Shown here: positions 56,915 through 64,000 of the stretch, one piece after another | Position numbering within the stretch: the first letter of the stretch is position 1 | Layout: each line of letters begins with the position of its first letter | Assembly (NCBI RefSeq): GCF_001552355.1 | Contig: NZ_BCRA01000024.1 | Span: forward strand, 1 to 64,000 | Direction: 5' to 3' | DNA: 64,000 nt | DNA from: Microbacterium resistens NBRC 103078 | Lineage (GTDB): Bacteria; Actinomycetota; Actinomycetes; Actinomycetales; Microbacteriaceae | The notes under the pieces: generated by a model | What the model saw: the letters and a program-made list of their open reading frames with translations, nothing else | Told to the model about the DNA's origin: nothing | Databases searched by the model: none | Position numbers and translations under genes: made by a program

Positions 56915-57786
56915 CGTACCCGCTCGTATCTGAGCTCGCCGACTCGGGGGTCCCCGTGACGGTGTCGTGCCAGGTCCTCAAGCTCGCAAGACAGCCCTAC
57001 TACCGGTGGCGCAACAATCCGATCCGTGACGCGGACCTGCTGCGCGCGTATCGGATCAACGCGCTGCATGACGCGCACCACGATGACCCGACGTTCGGGT
57101 ACCGATACCTCGCCGACGAAGCCCGTCGAGCGGGGTGGCGGATGAGCAGGCGGACGGCGTGGAAGCTGTGCTCGCAGGCCGGGATTCTCTCGTCCGCGCA
57201 GCGCCGGCGACGCGGGAAGGGCAAGAAGGCCGGGCCGCCCGTGTTCGACGATCACGTCCAGCGAGTATTCCGTGCGGACACGCCGAACCGGCTCTGGCTC
57301 AGAGATATCACGGAGCACTGGACGAGCGAAGGCAAGCTCTACTGCTGCGCGATCAAAGACGTGTTCTCCAACCGGATCGTCGGCTACTCGATCTCAGACC
57401 GGATGACCGCGAAGCTCGCCGTTGACGCCCTCCGCAACGCCGTCGCCCGCCGCGGTGAGGTCGCCGGCTGCATCCTGCACGCCGACAGAGGCAGCCAGTT
57501 CCGTTCCCGGGCCATGGCCCGCGAGTTGCGCCGCCACGACGTGGTCGGATCGATGGGAAGAGTCGGCGCCGCCGGGGACAACGCGGCCATGGAGTCGTTC
57601 TGGTCACTGCTGCAGACGAACGTGCTCAACCAGCAGCGGTGGGCGACTCGGCAGGAGCTGCGGCTCGCGATCGTCGTCTGGATCGAGCGGGAGTACCACC
57701 GCCAGCGCGCGCAAGACACCCTCGGCGGCTTGACGCCCATCGAATTCGAAGCCAAGCTAGCCGAGCCACTCACACTCGCGGCCTAA
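56911..57786 (+). CDS. IS3-family transposase OrfB
   Basis: 291 residues. HTH_21 N-terminus (YGYRYLADEARRAGWRMSRR-like) and integrase core with DDE residues in WLRDITEHW, LHADRGSQF and NAAMESFWS. Looks intact, so the element may still be mobile. Confidence 0.92.
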   Translation: MTYPLVSELADSGVPVTVSCQVLKLARQPYYRWRNNPIRDADLLRAYRINALHDAHHDDPTFGYRYLADEARRAGWRMSRRTAWKLCSQAGILSSAQRRRRGKGKKAGPPVFDDHVQRVFRADTPNRLWLRDITEHWTSEGKLYCCAIKDVFSNRIVGYSISDRMTAKLAVDALRNAVARRGEVAGCILHADRGSQFRSRAMARELRRHDVVGSMGRVGAAGDNAAMESFWSLLQTNVLNQQRWATRQELRLAIVVWIEREYHRQRAQDTLGGLTPIEFEAKLAEPLTLAA

Positions 57787-57844
57787 ACCGAACCTGTCAC
57801 CAGTTCGTTCCTCACGCCCCGACGTTCAAACAAGGCGCACCTTC

Positions 57845-59176
57845 TTATGCGTTGACATATATGGCACGCCCGAGTCGGATGAGGTTCGCTGGGTCGTAGC
57901 GGCGCTTGATGTTGACAAGGCGCTGGTAGGTCTCGGGTTCGTAGCAGGCACTTGTGCTCAGCTCGGCGGTATTGTCTCCAAACAGGAAGTTCAGTGCTCG
58001 ACTGGTCGCCCCGTGCGCGAGGTCTTCGATCAGGGCGGACTGTTTGTTCCCGAGGTCGCCGGGTACCTGCCGGGCGACCGGTGTGGTTACCCGGACGACG
58101 TAAGTCGCGTCGCGGTGGCCGACCGCGTTTTCATGCTCTGGCTGACGCGCGGCAGCACCGCCGAGGTGATGAAGCTGGAGGAACACGCAGTTCTCGGTCT
58201 CGGCATCGATGCGTTTCATGACGGTCGCGGCCGCCGTGGGGTCCAGTGCCGCGGTAGTGACGGCATCACCTTGATAGCCGTGCGGGGTTGCCGGCTCGGC
58301 GAATACCTTGCTGCACTCGGCGTAGGGCATCGGGTAGATGGTGTCCTCGACCGGTCCCCAGGTGCGTAATACGTCGATCGCGGAGATGCATGTCCTGGGG
58401 TCGGTGCAGGTGACGAAGAGGCGCAGGGTCCGCTTGCCTCGGATGCGTTCCGGTAGAGTCGGAAGGTCGGGGAAGGTCATGAGCGACAGTGAGGATGTGA
58501 GTTCGTCGGGCACGCCGGTGGTCCACTCCCGGTAACGGCTGACGATCTCAGGGAATCGCTCAGGGTCGAAGCTCAGTGCGCCGGCAAGAACCTGGCCGAC
58601 GGGAAAGAGCCGGAACCGCAACGCGGTGACGACGCCGAAGCTGCCGCCACCACCACGCATCGCCCAATACAGGTCTGCGTGGTTGTCGGCGCTCACGTGC
58701 CGGGGACGGTTGTCGGCGGTGACTACGTCGAACTCGGTGACGTGGTCGGCTGCGTATCCATACTGCCGGGTGAGCGGTCCGATGCCACCTCCAAGGCTGT
58801 AGCCGGCAACACCGACCGTCGGTGCGCTGCCGTTGAGTGGGGCCAGACCGTAGCGTGCGGCCTCGCGCACGACCGCGTCCCAGGTTGTTCCACCGCCCAC
58901 TCGAGCCAGCCGTGCGTCCGGATCGATATCCACACGCTGGAGTCGTCGGGTGCTGATCATGACGCCGCCGGTGAAGGACGTGGCGCCGTGTCCGGTGTTG
59001 CGTGCAGTGATGGGCAGTTCGTTCTCGGCGGCGTAGGCGACCGCACGCTGCACGTCGGCGGCGTCTTCGGCTTCGATGAGCAGGTCAGGTTCGGCACGGA
59101 CTGCGGTCTGATAGCAGGACGGCCACTGTGGGTCGCCGGGCCGATAGGTGTACCCGTGGATGTCGTCAAGTTTCAT
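57845..59176 (-). CDS. FAD-binding oxidoreductase, berberine-bridge-enzyme type
   Basis: 443 residues. PP-loop FAD domain: ITARNTGHGATSFTGGVMIS near 58 (His for 8-alpha-histidyl FAD) and GYSLGGGIGPLTRQYGYAAD near 127. GGGGSFGVVTALRF near 171 follows. The C-terminal BBE motif is YDPANLIRL. It would oxidise a phenol, sugar or alcohol using O2. The ATG overlaps the end of the MFS gene (ATGA), so the two form an operon with an exporter. Confidence 0.88.
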   Translation of the reverse strand: MKLDDIHGYTYRPGDPQWPSCYQTAVRAEPDLLIEAEDAADVQRAVAYAAENELPITARNTGHGATSFTGGVMISTRRLQRVDIDPDARLARVGGGTTWDAVVREAARYGLAPLNGSAPTVGVAGYSLGGGIGPLTRQYGYAADHVTEFDVVTADNRPRHVSADNHADLYWAMRGGGGSFGVVTALRFRLFPVGQVLAGALSFDPERFPEIVSRYREWTTGVPDELTSSLSLMTFPDLPTLPERIRGKRTLRLFVTCTDPRTCISAIDVLRTWGPVEDTIYPMPYAECSKVFAEPATPHGYQGDAVTTAALDPTAAATVMKRIDAETENCVFLQLHHLGGAAARQPEHENAVGHRDATYVVRVTTPVARQVPGDLGNKQSALIEDLAHGATSRALNFLFGDNTAELSTSACYEPETYQRLVNIKRRYDPANLIRLGRAIYVNA

Positions 59177-60378
59177 TGGATCTCTCCTATGCGTGCGCGG
59201 GTCGTGGTGATGAGGGCAGTAAGAAGGAGCGCCGCGACGGCCGCGGTGAAGCCGATACCGGCGGTGCGCAGGCCGGTGGCGTCGGCGGCGTAGCCTGCAG
59301 CGACGACCGGTACCGAGATGCCGAGGTAGACGACGAGGAAGAAGCTGGACATGGTTCCGCTGCGCGCGTCGCCGGGTGAACGCGCGCTGCTGATCGCCAC
59401 AGCTGCCCGGAACGCCAGCCCTTGGCCGATACCGATGACGATGGTGCTGAACACGATCAGCACGGCTGAGCCGATGAACAGCGCAGTGGCGAATCCGAAG
59501 ACCGCGACTAGGACGATCGCGCATCCGGCCATGAGCGCCGACGCCGCACGGAGGCGTCTGGTCGCGACCTGGCTCAGAGCGGACCCAGCAAACATCGCAA
59601 ACACAACGCCCCCGGACAGCAATGGGTTGGTCACACTCAGCAGCCGGGTGAGGAACGCGGGCTCGACGGCGGCCACCAGTCCGAGCATCGCGAAGCACGC
59701 GAACATCGCCACCGCCACTGCGGGGAATACAGGCCGTACCTCACGGGGCAACGTCGGCCAGTCGATGCGGAAACGAGAACGTGCCCGCGTGGGCGTCGAC
59801 CTCGGCGACTTCAGTTCCGGCGCCAGCCACAAGCCGGTGCCCGCGACGATGACCAGCGCGAGGTGCACCACGAACGGGGCCACGAGCGGAAAGAGCCCGA
59901 GTTCGGCGAGTAGCCCGCTCAGCAGCGGTCCGCACCCCAGGCCCAGCGTGTTCGACGCGGTGGCGACCAACGCCGCGCGCCCGTGATTGCCGGGCGGTTC
60001 GAGTTCCGCTAATGCCACGGTTGCTGTGCCGGTGATCATCCCAGCCGACAGGCCAGAGAGCAAACGGCCGATGAGCAGCCCGGTCAATCCTGTGCCGCTG
60101 AGGAAAGCCAAGGCCGAGAACGCAGCGGCTCCCAGGCCGGCCATGAGCACAGGGCGGGGACCGATTAGGTCCGATACGCGACCGAGGAACACCAGTGCGA
60201 CGAGGACGCCGCCGGCGTATATCGCGAACAGCACGGTGATCGTGAGGTCGTCAAAGCCGAGACGACGTTGCAGCGTTGGATACAGGGGTGTCGGCAACGT
60301 TGTGCCGATCATCGTCGCCGTCAGCGCGGCAGCCACCGCCCAGAAGGCGGATGGCCGCCCGGCTCGTCGTTCCCCCAC
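59173..60378 (-). CDS. MFS transporter
   Basis: 401 residues with 12 membrane helices. The motif GRVSDLIGPRPVL near 64 is the family loop 2-3 signature. Probably exports a drug or metabolite handled by the oxidoreductase next door. GTG start, no clear Shine-Dalgarno. Divergent from a LysR gene, 76 bases away. Confidence 0.88.
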   Translation of the reverse strand: MGERRAGRPSAFWAVAAALTATMIGTTLPTPLYPTLQRRLGFDDLTITVLFAIYAGGVLVALVFLGRVSDLIGPRPVLMAGLGAAAFSALAFLSGTGLTGLLIGRLLSGLSAGMITGTATVALAELEPPGNHGRAALVATASNTLGLGCGPLLSGLLAELGLFPLVAPFVVHLALVIVAGTGLWLAPELKSPRSTPTRARSRFRIDWPTLPREVRPVFPAVAVAMFACFAMLGLVAAVEPAFLTRLLSVTNPLLSGGVVFAMFAGSALSQVATRRLRAASALMAGCAIVLVAVFGFATALFIGSAVLIVFSTIVIGIGQGLAFRAAVAISSARSPGDARSGTMSSFFLVVYLGISVPVVAAGYAADATGLRTAGIGFTAAVAALLLTALITTTRARIGEIQ

Positions 60379-60454
60379 GAAGACCAGGCTGTTAGGCGAC
60401 CCAACAATCTGTCCAACAGAATGTTTCGATCGTCATGATCGGTACCATCGATCT

Positions 60455-61342
60455 ATGGAACTTCGGCAACTGGAGCACTTCGTCGCCGTGGCCGACGAAC
60501 GACATTTCACGCGCGCCGCAGCGAAGGTGCACCTGGCGCAGTCGAGTCTGTCCAGTTCGATCGCCGCGCTTGAACGCGAACTCGGTGCCGAACTGCTGGT
60601 TCGTTCCAGCCGCAAGGTCGAACTCACCGAGGCAGGCCGCGCACTCCTGCCTGCGGCTCACCGATCTCTCGAGGCTGCCCGTGACGGGCAGGACGCGGTA
60701 GCCGCTGTACGCGGTGTGCTCCGGGGCCGTCTCCGCGTCGGGACTATCCAGGCGCTCGGCGGCATCCCGTTGACGCGATGGCTCGCGGACTTCCACGAGC
60801 GCCATCCTGAAGTCCACTTGCGCGTCCATCACGACGCGGTACCGAGTCTCATCCACGATGTGGTTTCCGGAGACCTCGACATCGCAGTGGCCGATCGCCC
60901 GTTCGAGAGAGCCCACCTGCACGAGCGACCCCTGGTTGCGCAGTCGCTCGTGCTCGCCGTCAACCATCGCGACCCGCTCGCCCGCCGCCGACGAGTTCGC
61001 CTGAGTGACCTTGCCGACCGTCAGTTCGCTGAGTATCGCTCCGACTCTGCGCTCCGCGCACGGATCGACGTCGCGTGCGAGGAAGCGGGCCTCCATCGGC
61101 GGAGCATCTTCGAAGCCGACACCATCGCGGACCTGCTGAGCGCCGTCGAGCACGGCATCGGGATCGCCCTGGTTCCCCCCGAAACGATGGTTGGCTACCC
61201 GCACCTGCGGACGGTGAACACCGAGCCCGAGATCGGTCGCGAACTTGTGATGGTGTACGCCGCCAACCGGCCACCCAGCCCGGCAACGGACCGGTTTCTC
61301 AGCACCATCGAGTACTCATTGACGAGTGACGGAGGGCGATGA
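60455..61342 (+). CDS. LysR family transcriptional regulator
   Basis: 295 residues. HTH at the N-terminus (MELRQLEHFVAVADERHFTR, AQSSLSSSIAALERELG) and a substrate-binding domain from about 90. The gap to the MFS gene contains ATCGAT repeats that could serve as LysR sites. It likely controls the MFS/oxidoreductase operon. Confidence 0.9.
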   Translation: MELRQLEHFVAVADERHFTRAAAKVHLAQSSLSSSIAALERELGAELLVRSSRKVELTEAGRALLPAAHRSLEAARDGQDAVAAVRGVLRGRLRVGTIQALGGIPLTRWLADFHERHPEVHLRVHHDAVPSLIHDVVSGDLDIAVADRPFERAHLHERPLVAQSLVLAVNHRDPLARRRRVRLSDLADRQFAEYRSDSALRARIDVACEEAGLHRRSIFEADTIADLLSAVEHGIGIALVPPETMVGYPHLRTVNTEPEIGRELVMVYAANRPPSPATDRFLSTIEYSLTSDGGR

Positions 61343-61864
61343 TCTGAGTCCTGATCAGGATCCCACCGGGGATCGAAGCCCGTTGGCCACACTGGGAAGA
61401 CGAGAGCCAGGTGAGGCCCGCCGCACTCGTTCAGGATCGCCGGTGCTGGGAATGAGTCGCCCGGTGACCCATCGTGGGTGAATGTCTGAGCGTAGCGTCC
61501 CTGGCGTCGAAGAGCTTGTAGATCGGGACAGCGCCGTGGACGAGGACGAAGCTGTGGAACCGGGCATGCGATGAGATAGCGGAGTTGACTGGCGATCTAC
61601 CTTGCGTCGTTCCGAAGGTCGGTCAGAGCCGCGAGCACGTTGCTTATCTCTTTCGACATCAACGCGCGCCTCGGCGCCATGAAATTCCGACGAGCAGACT
61701 CATGACCCGACAGTCGCGCAGAGCCGGTGTCCGTCTGTTTGAACCCCCGGGACGTCCGTCCGCTTCGCCGACGACGCGGCGCACCAAGCGAACGTGCTTC
61801 ACATCATGCAGCGCCCCTCCGATACTATGATCGTCGAAAGATTCGTCAGTCGAAGGAGGGCGGC
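61343..61864. other. Intergenic region without a supported gene
   Basis: About 520 bases. Short open frames here lack a Shine-Dalgarno and have no recognisable protein pattern. Mixed GC and a lack of structure suggest decayed sequence. The last 30 bases hold the marR ribosome-binding site and imperfect CGAA/TTCG symmetry. Confidence 0.55.
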
Positions 61865-62341
61865 GTGGGCTCGTCGCGGGAAGACGCTGAGGAGGCGTTC
61901 GGTGCGGCTGTCCAGCGGTATCAGCGGGTGACGCAGGCCTTCGATGACGCGGTGGGTCGCGCGTTGGATCTTGGGGCGACCGAGCTGCGGTGTTTGGACT
62001 GGTTGACGGAGGGTGTGATGTCTTCGGGCGAGTTGGCGAAGGCTATTGGGCTGCGGCCAGCGGCGACGACCACGCTGGTCGATCGTCTGTGTCGTCGCGG
62101 TCTCGTGCGTCGTGGGCCGGCACCGGCGGACCGTCGGAAAGTCCTGATCGAGTTGACTCCGGAGGGGCAGGAGGTCCTCTGGAGGATGTACGGACCCCTC
62201 GTGCAGGATGGGCACCGGCTTCTGGGGGAGTTCGACGCCGAGCAGATCCTCGCCTTCGAGCGGCTCCTGTCCGCGATGGCGAGCAATGCAGAAGAACACA
62301 CTCGGCGAGTGGCAGCGGGCGTCGGGACGTCTGGCCCGTGA
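61865..62341 (+). CDS. MarR family transcriptional regulator
   Basis: 158 residues. Winged helix with GATELRCLDWLTEGVMSSGE near 35, AIGLRPAATTTLVDRLCRRG and wing LVRRGPAPADRRKV. GTG at 61865 follows AAGGAGGG. Upstream of a LysE exporter, which is its probable target. Confidence 0.88.
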   Translation: MGSSREDAEEAFGAAVQRYQRVTQAFDDAVGRALDLGATELRCLDWLTEGVMSSGELAKAIGLRPAATTTLVDRLCRRGLVRRGPAPADRRKVLIELTPEGQEVLWRMYGPLVQDGHRLLGEFDAEQILAFERLLSAMASNAEEHTRRVAAGVGTSGP

Positions 62342-62402
62342 GATGACAGCCCCGCCGCATTGAAGAAGTCGCGCGTGGCGAGGACAAGTAGAGGAGAAGT
62401 AG

Positions 62403-63044
62403 ATGCCGGATATGCAGGCGCTTGTAGCGTTCGCCGTGATGTCGTTCGTGCTGATCGTGGTGCCGGGGCCGAGCGTGCTGTTCGTCATCGGGCGGTCGCT
62501 GGCGCTGGGTCGGCGGGGTGGGTTGTTGAGCGTGCTCGGGAACGAGCTCGGCGGTCTACCGCTTGTTCTCCTGGTGTCCGTGGGGCTCGGTGCCGTCGTC
62601 GCGCAGTCCGCGATGGTGTTCCTGGTGGTCAAGCTGCTGGGGGCGGGGTATCTCGTGTATCTGGGGGTGCAGGCGATCCGGCATCGGCGCGTGGACACCG
62701 GCGCGATGACTGCTTCCGGGAACGGCCCGTCGTCGTCGTGGCGCGTGCTGCGCGAGGGCTTCATCGTCGGCGTGACGAATCCGAAGACGATCGTGTTCTT
62801 CGTGGCGGTGCTCCCGCAGTTCGTCACTCCGCAGAACGGGTCCGTCGCGGTGCAGATGGCGGTCCTGGGGCTCGTATTCACGGTGATCGCGTTCGCCTGC
62901 GATGCGTGCTGGGCCCTGGTGGCCTCCGCGGCGCGTCAGTGGTTCGCGACCTCGCCGCGGAGGTTGTCGACGATGCGCGCGACCGGCGGCGGGATGCTGG
63001 TCGGCATGGGCGCGACCCTCGCCCTCGCCCCCGCGAAGAGCTGA
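62403..63044 (+). CDS. LysE family translocator
   Basis: 213 residues, six membrane helices. The signature VPGPSVLFVIGRSLALGRRGG is at 21 onward, and GFIVGVTNPKTIVFFVAVLP near 120 is the second half repeat. Exports amino acids or related metabolites; substrate unknown. GAGGAGAAGTAG precedes the ATG. Confidence 0.9.
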   Translation: MPDMQALVAFAVMSFVLIVVPGPSVLFVIGRSLALGRRGGLLSVLGNELGGLPLVLLVSVGLGAVVAQSAMVFLVVKLLGAGYLVYLGVQAIRHRRVDTGAMTASGNGPSSSWRVLREGFIVGVTNPKTIVFFVAVLPQFVTPQNGSVAVQMAVLGLVFTVIAFACDACWALVASAARQWFATSPRRLSTMRATGGGMLVGMGATLALAPAKS

Positions 63045-63049
63045 CCGGC

Positions 63050-63712
63050 GTGCACGAAAAGCGTAGAGCGGTGGCGGATCACCAGGGGGAGCATCTGCTG
63101 GAGCGGGCGAGGCGGCTCGACCAGGAGGCACGGGCGATGTGCGAGCGCCTTGGCCTGTGGCGTCGGCTGGAGAGCCTCGGCGCTCCGGTCGTGGTCGGCG
63201 CCGCCGGCCTGGGCGTGATCGATCGGCGGGACATCGACATCACCACCTCGTGCGTGGCGCTGAACGAGGAGACCATCGGACGCATCACCTCTCTGGGGGC
63301 GGAACTCGCCTCGCACGAAGACGTGCGGCAGGTCGTGCTCCGGGACGACACCGGCCGATGGAACACCGACCCGCGATACCCGGACGGCTACTACCTGGGG
63401 CTGGAGATCATGTCGCCGCGCGAGAAGCTGTGGACCGCGGATCTGTGGTTCGTCGGCGAGCCCGAACGCCAACCCGACCTCGAGCACCTCCGCCGCTTCG
63501 CACCACTCGTAACCGACGAATCCCGGGGGGCCATCCTGGCCCTGAAGCGCTCGGTCCGAACGCGTGGCACAGGTGATGACCCCGTCCCCGGATACCTGGT
63601 CTATGAAGCCGTCATCCAGGACGCCGTCCGCTCGGAGACGGAGTTTCAGGAGTGGTTGAACCACCGGAGAACCGAATCCGCGACCCACGACGAAGGACCA
63701 CACGCATCATGA
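63050..63712 (+). CDS. Nucleotidyltransferase-like protein of unknown function
   Basis: 220 residues. A minimal nucleotidyltransferase pattern is visible: GAPVVVGAAGLGVIDRRDIDI near 45, where a small-residue pair is followed by DID. The rest is alpha/beta with YYLGLEIMSPREKLWTADLWF. GTG 63050 and GTG 63071 are both possible starts. Close to the LysE gene and overlapping the next ORF. Confidence 0.65.
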   Translation: MHEKRRAVADHQGEHLLERARRLDQEARAMCERLGLWRRLESLGAPVVVGAAGLGVIDRRDIDITTSCVALNEETIGRITSLGAELASHEDVRQVVLRDDTGRWNTDPRYPDGYYLGLEIMSPREKLWTADLWFVGEPERQPDLEHLRRFAPLVTDESRGAILALKRSVRTRGTGDDPVPGYLVYEAVIQDAVRSETEFQEWLNHRRTESATHDEGPHAS

Positions 63713-64000
63713 ACGACAGACTCTCCGCGCTCGGGCGAGTCAACGCGCTGCTCGTCGCGCCGCACGCGACGAGGCCGGAGCTCGCGCTCGGATACGGTGC
63801 TGCCCTGATGGGAGCTGCGGCTGCGACAGCAGGCGGAATCGTCTCCGGATACGGGGCCGCGCACGTGCTCGTCCTCGCCGTGCTCGGATTCGACATCGCC
63901 GGCGGTGTCGTCGTCAACGCCACACGGGCAGCGGCACGACGCTTCCATCGCGGCCCGCACTGGCGACGGCGCTCCGTGCTGTTCGTCGCAGCGCACGTGC
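63709..64000 (+). CDS. Membrane protein, incomplete at the window edge
   Basis: At least 97 codons, open to the end. Two hydrophobic segments (ALGYGAALMGAAAATAGGIV and AAHVLVLAVLGFDIAGGVVV) separated by a short loop. The ATG overlaps the previous stop (ATGA), so it is co-translated. Family not recognised. Confidence 0.65.
   Translation, partial: MNDRLSALGRVNALLVAPHATRPELALGYGAALMGAAAATAGGIVSGYGAAHVLVLAVLGFDIAGGVVVNATRAAARRFHRGPHWRRRSVLFVAAHV

Larger units (their letters stand above)
56545..57814. mobile_element. IS3-family element, about 1,270 bp
   Basis: Inverted ends TGAGGAACGAA (56545) and TTCGTTCCTCA (57814), followed by matching GGTGAC/GTCACC. Carries orfA and orfB with ATGA overlap. 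No obvious target duplication, perhaps because the insertion was followed by a deletion of the older IS3 copy. Confidence 0.88.

Noticed and set aside
61585-61830. Small gene in the 61.3-61.9 kb gap
   Set aside because: No ribosome-binding site, no recognisable protein pattern, no conserved overlap with neighbours.
48263-64000. Right attachment site of the element (copy of the tRNA-Pro 3' end)
   Set aside because: No repeat of the T-arm/acceptor sequence was found by eye; a computed search for bases 24750-24780 against the full replicon would decide.

Overview
The window is high-GC actinobacterial DNA. Gene content and order (ParA-ScpA-ScpB-RluB-TyrA-Cmk-Der, TlyA-NadK-RecN, CTP synthase-NUDIX-XerD) together with GTG starts, ATGA/GTGA stop-start overlaps and near-leaderless -10 boxes of the TAGGAT type point to Microbacteriaceae, most likely Microbacterium. 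The genus call is inference from sequence habit, not from a search.

Region 1 (1-24,360) is ordinary chromosomal core. A plus-strand block runs from a repeat-rich arginine/glycine protein through a HAD phosphatase, tlyA, nadK, recN, a PfkB kinase, pyrG, a NUDIX hydrolase, xerD, parA, scpA, scpB, a pseudouridine synthase, prephenate dehydrogenase, cmk and der. It then reaches an amino-acid dehydrogenase and a NUDIX+NYN fusion flanked by two families of short repeats. Next come an S4 RNA-binding protein and a YhhN membrane protein on the minus strand, then trpS. trpS is preceded by a tryptophan attenuator-like leader encoding a short peptide with tandem Trp codons. A PNPOx-type oxidase and two GNAT acetyltransferases close the region.

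Region 2 (24,525-24,820) is a tRNA-Pro(GGG) gene preceded by two degenerate tandem copies with a 91-bp period.

Region 3 (about 24,780-48,262) is the core of an integrative and conjugative element next to that tRNA. Nearly all genes read on the minus strand in one long overlapping operon: ArdC-like antirestriction/metallopeptidase, prim-pol primase, DUF2637 membrane protein, small hypotheticals, a ParB-domain protein, a VirB8-like protein, an M23 peptidase, two small two-helix membrane proteins, a VirB6-like protein, an SCO6880-like protein, a VirB4-type ATPase, a TraG/VirD4 coupling protein, SSB, a DUF4913 protein, excisionase and tyrosine integrase. No relaxase was recognised. A block at 35,970-40,905 interrupts the transfer operon between the two small membrane-protein genes. 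It holds two IS5-type elements plus the remnant of another, a broken MmyB-like regulator, a glyoxalase/MarR pair with two palindromic operators, and an amidase that has lost its N-terminus.

Region 4 (48,500-64,000) is accessory cargo or flexible chromosome made of small regulated modules: AraC regulator; TetR plus SGNH hydrolase; DUF3817/DUF2269/DJ-1 proteins opposite a GlxA-type regulator; an XRE regulator facing a second-type methionine aminopeptidase across a 42-bp palindrome; a truncated IS3 copy followed by an intact IS3 element; FAD oxidoreductase plus MFS exporter facing a LysR regulator; MarR plus LysE exporter plus a nucleotidyltransferase-like protein; and an incomplete membrane protein at the edge. 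The right end of the element was not found inside the window.
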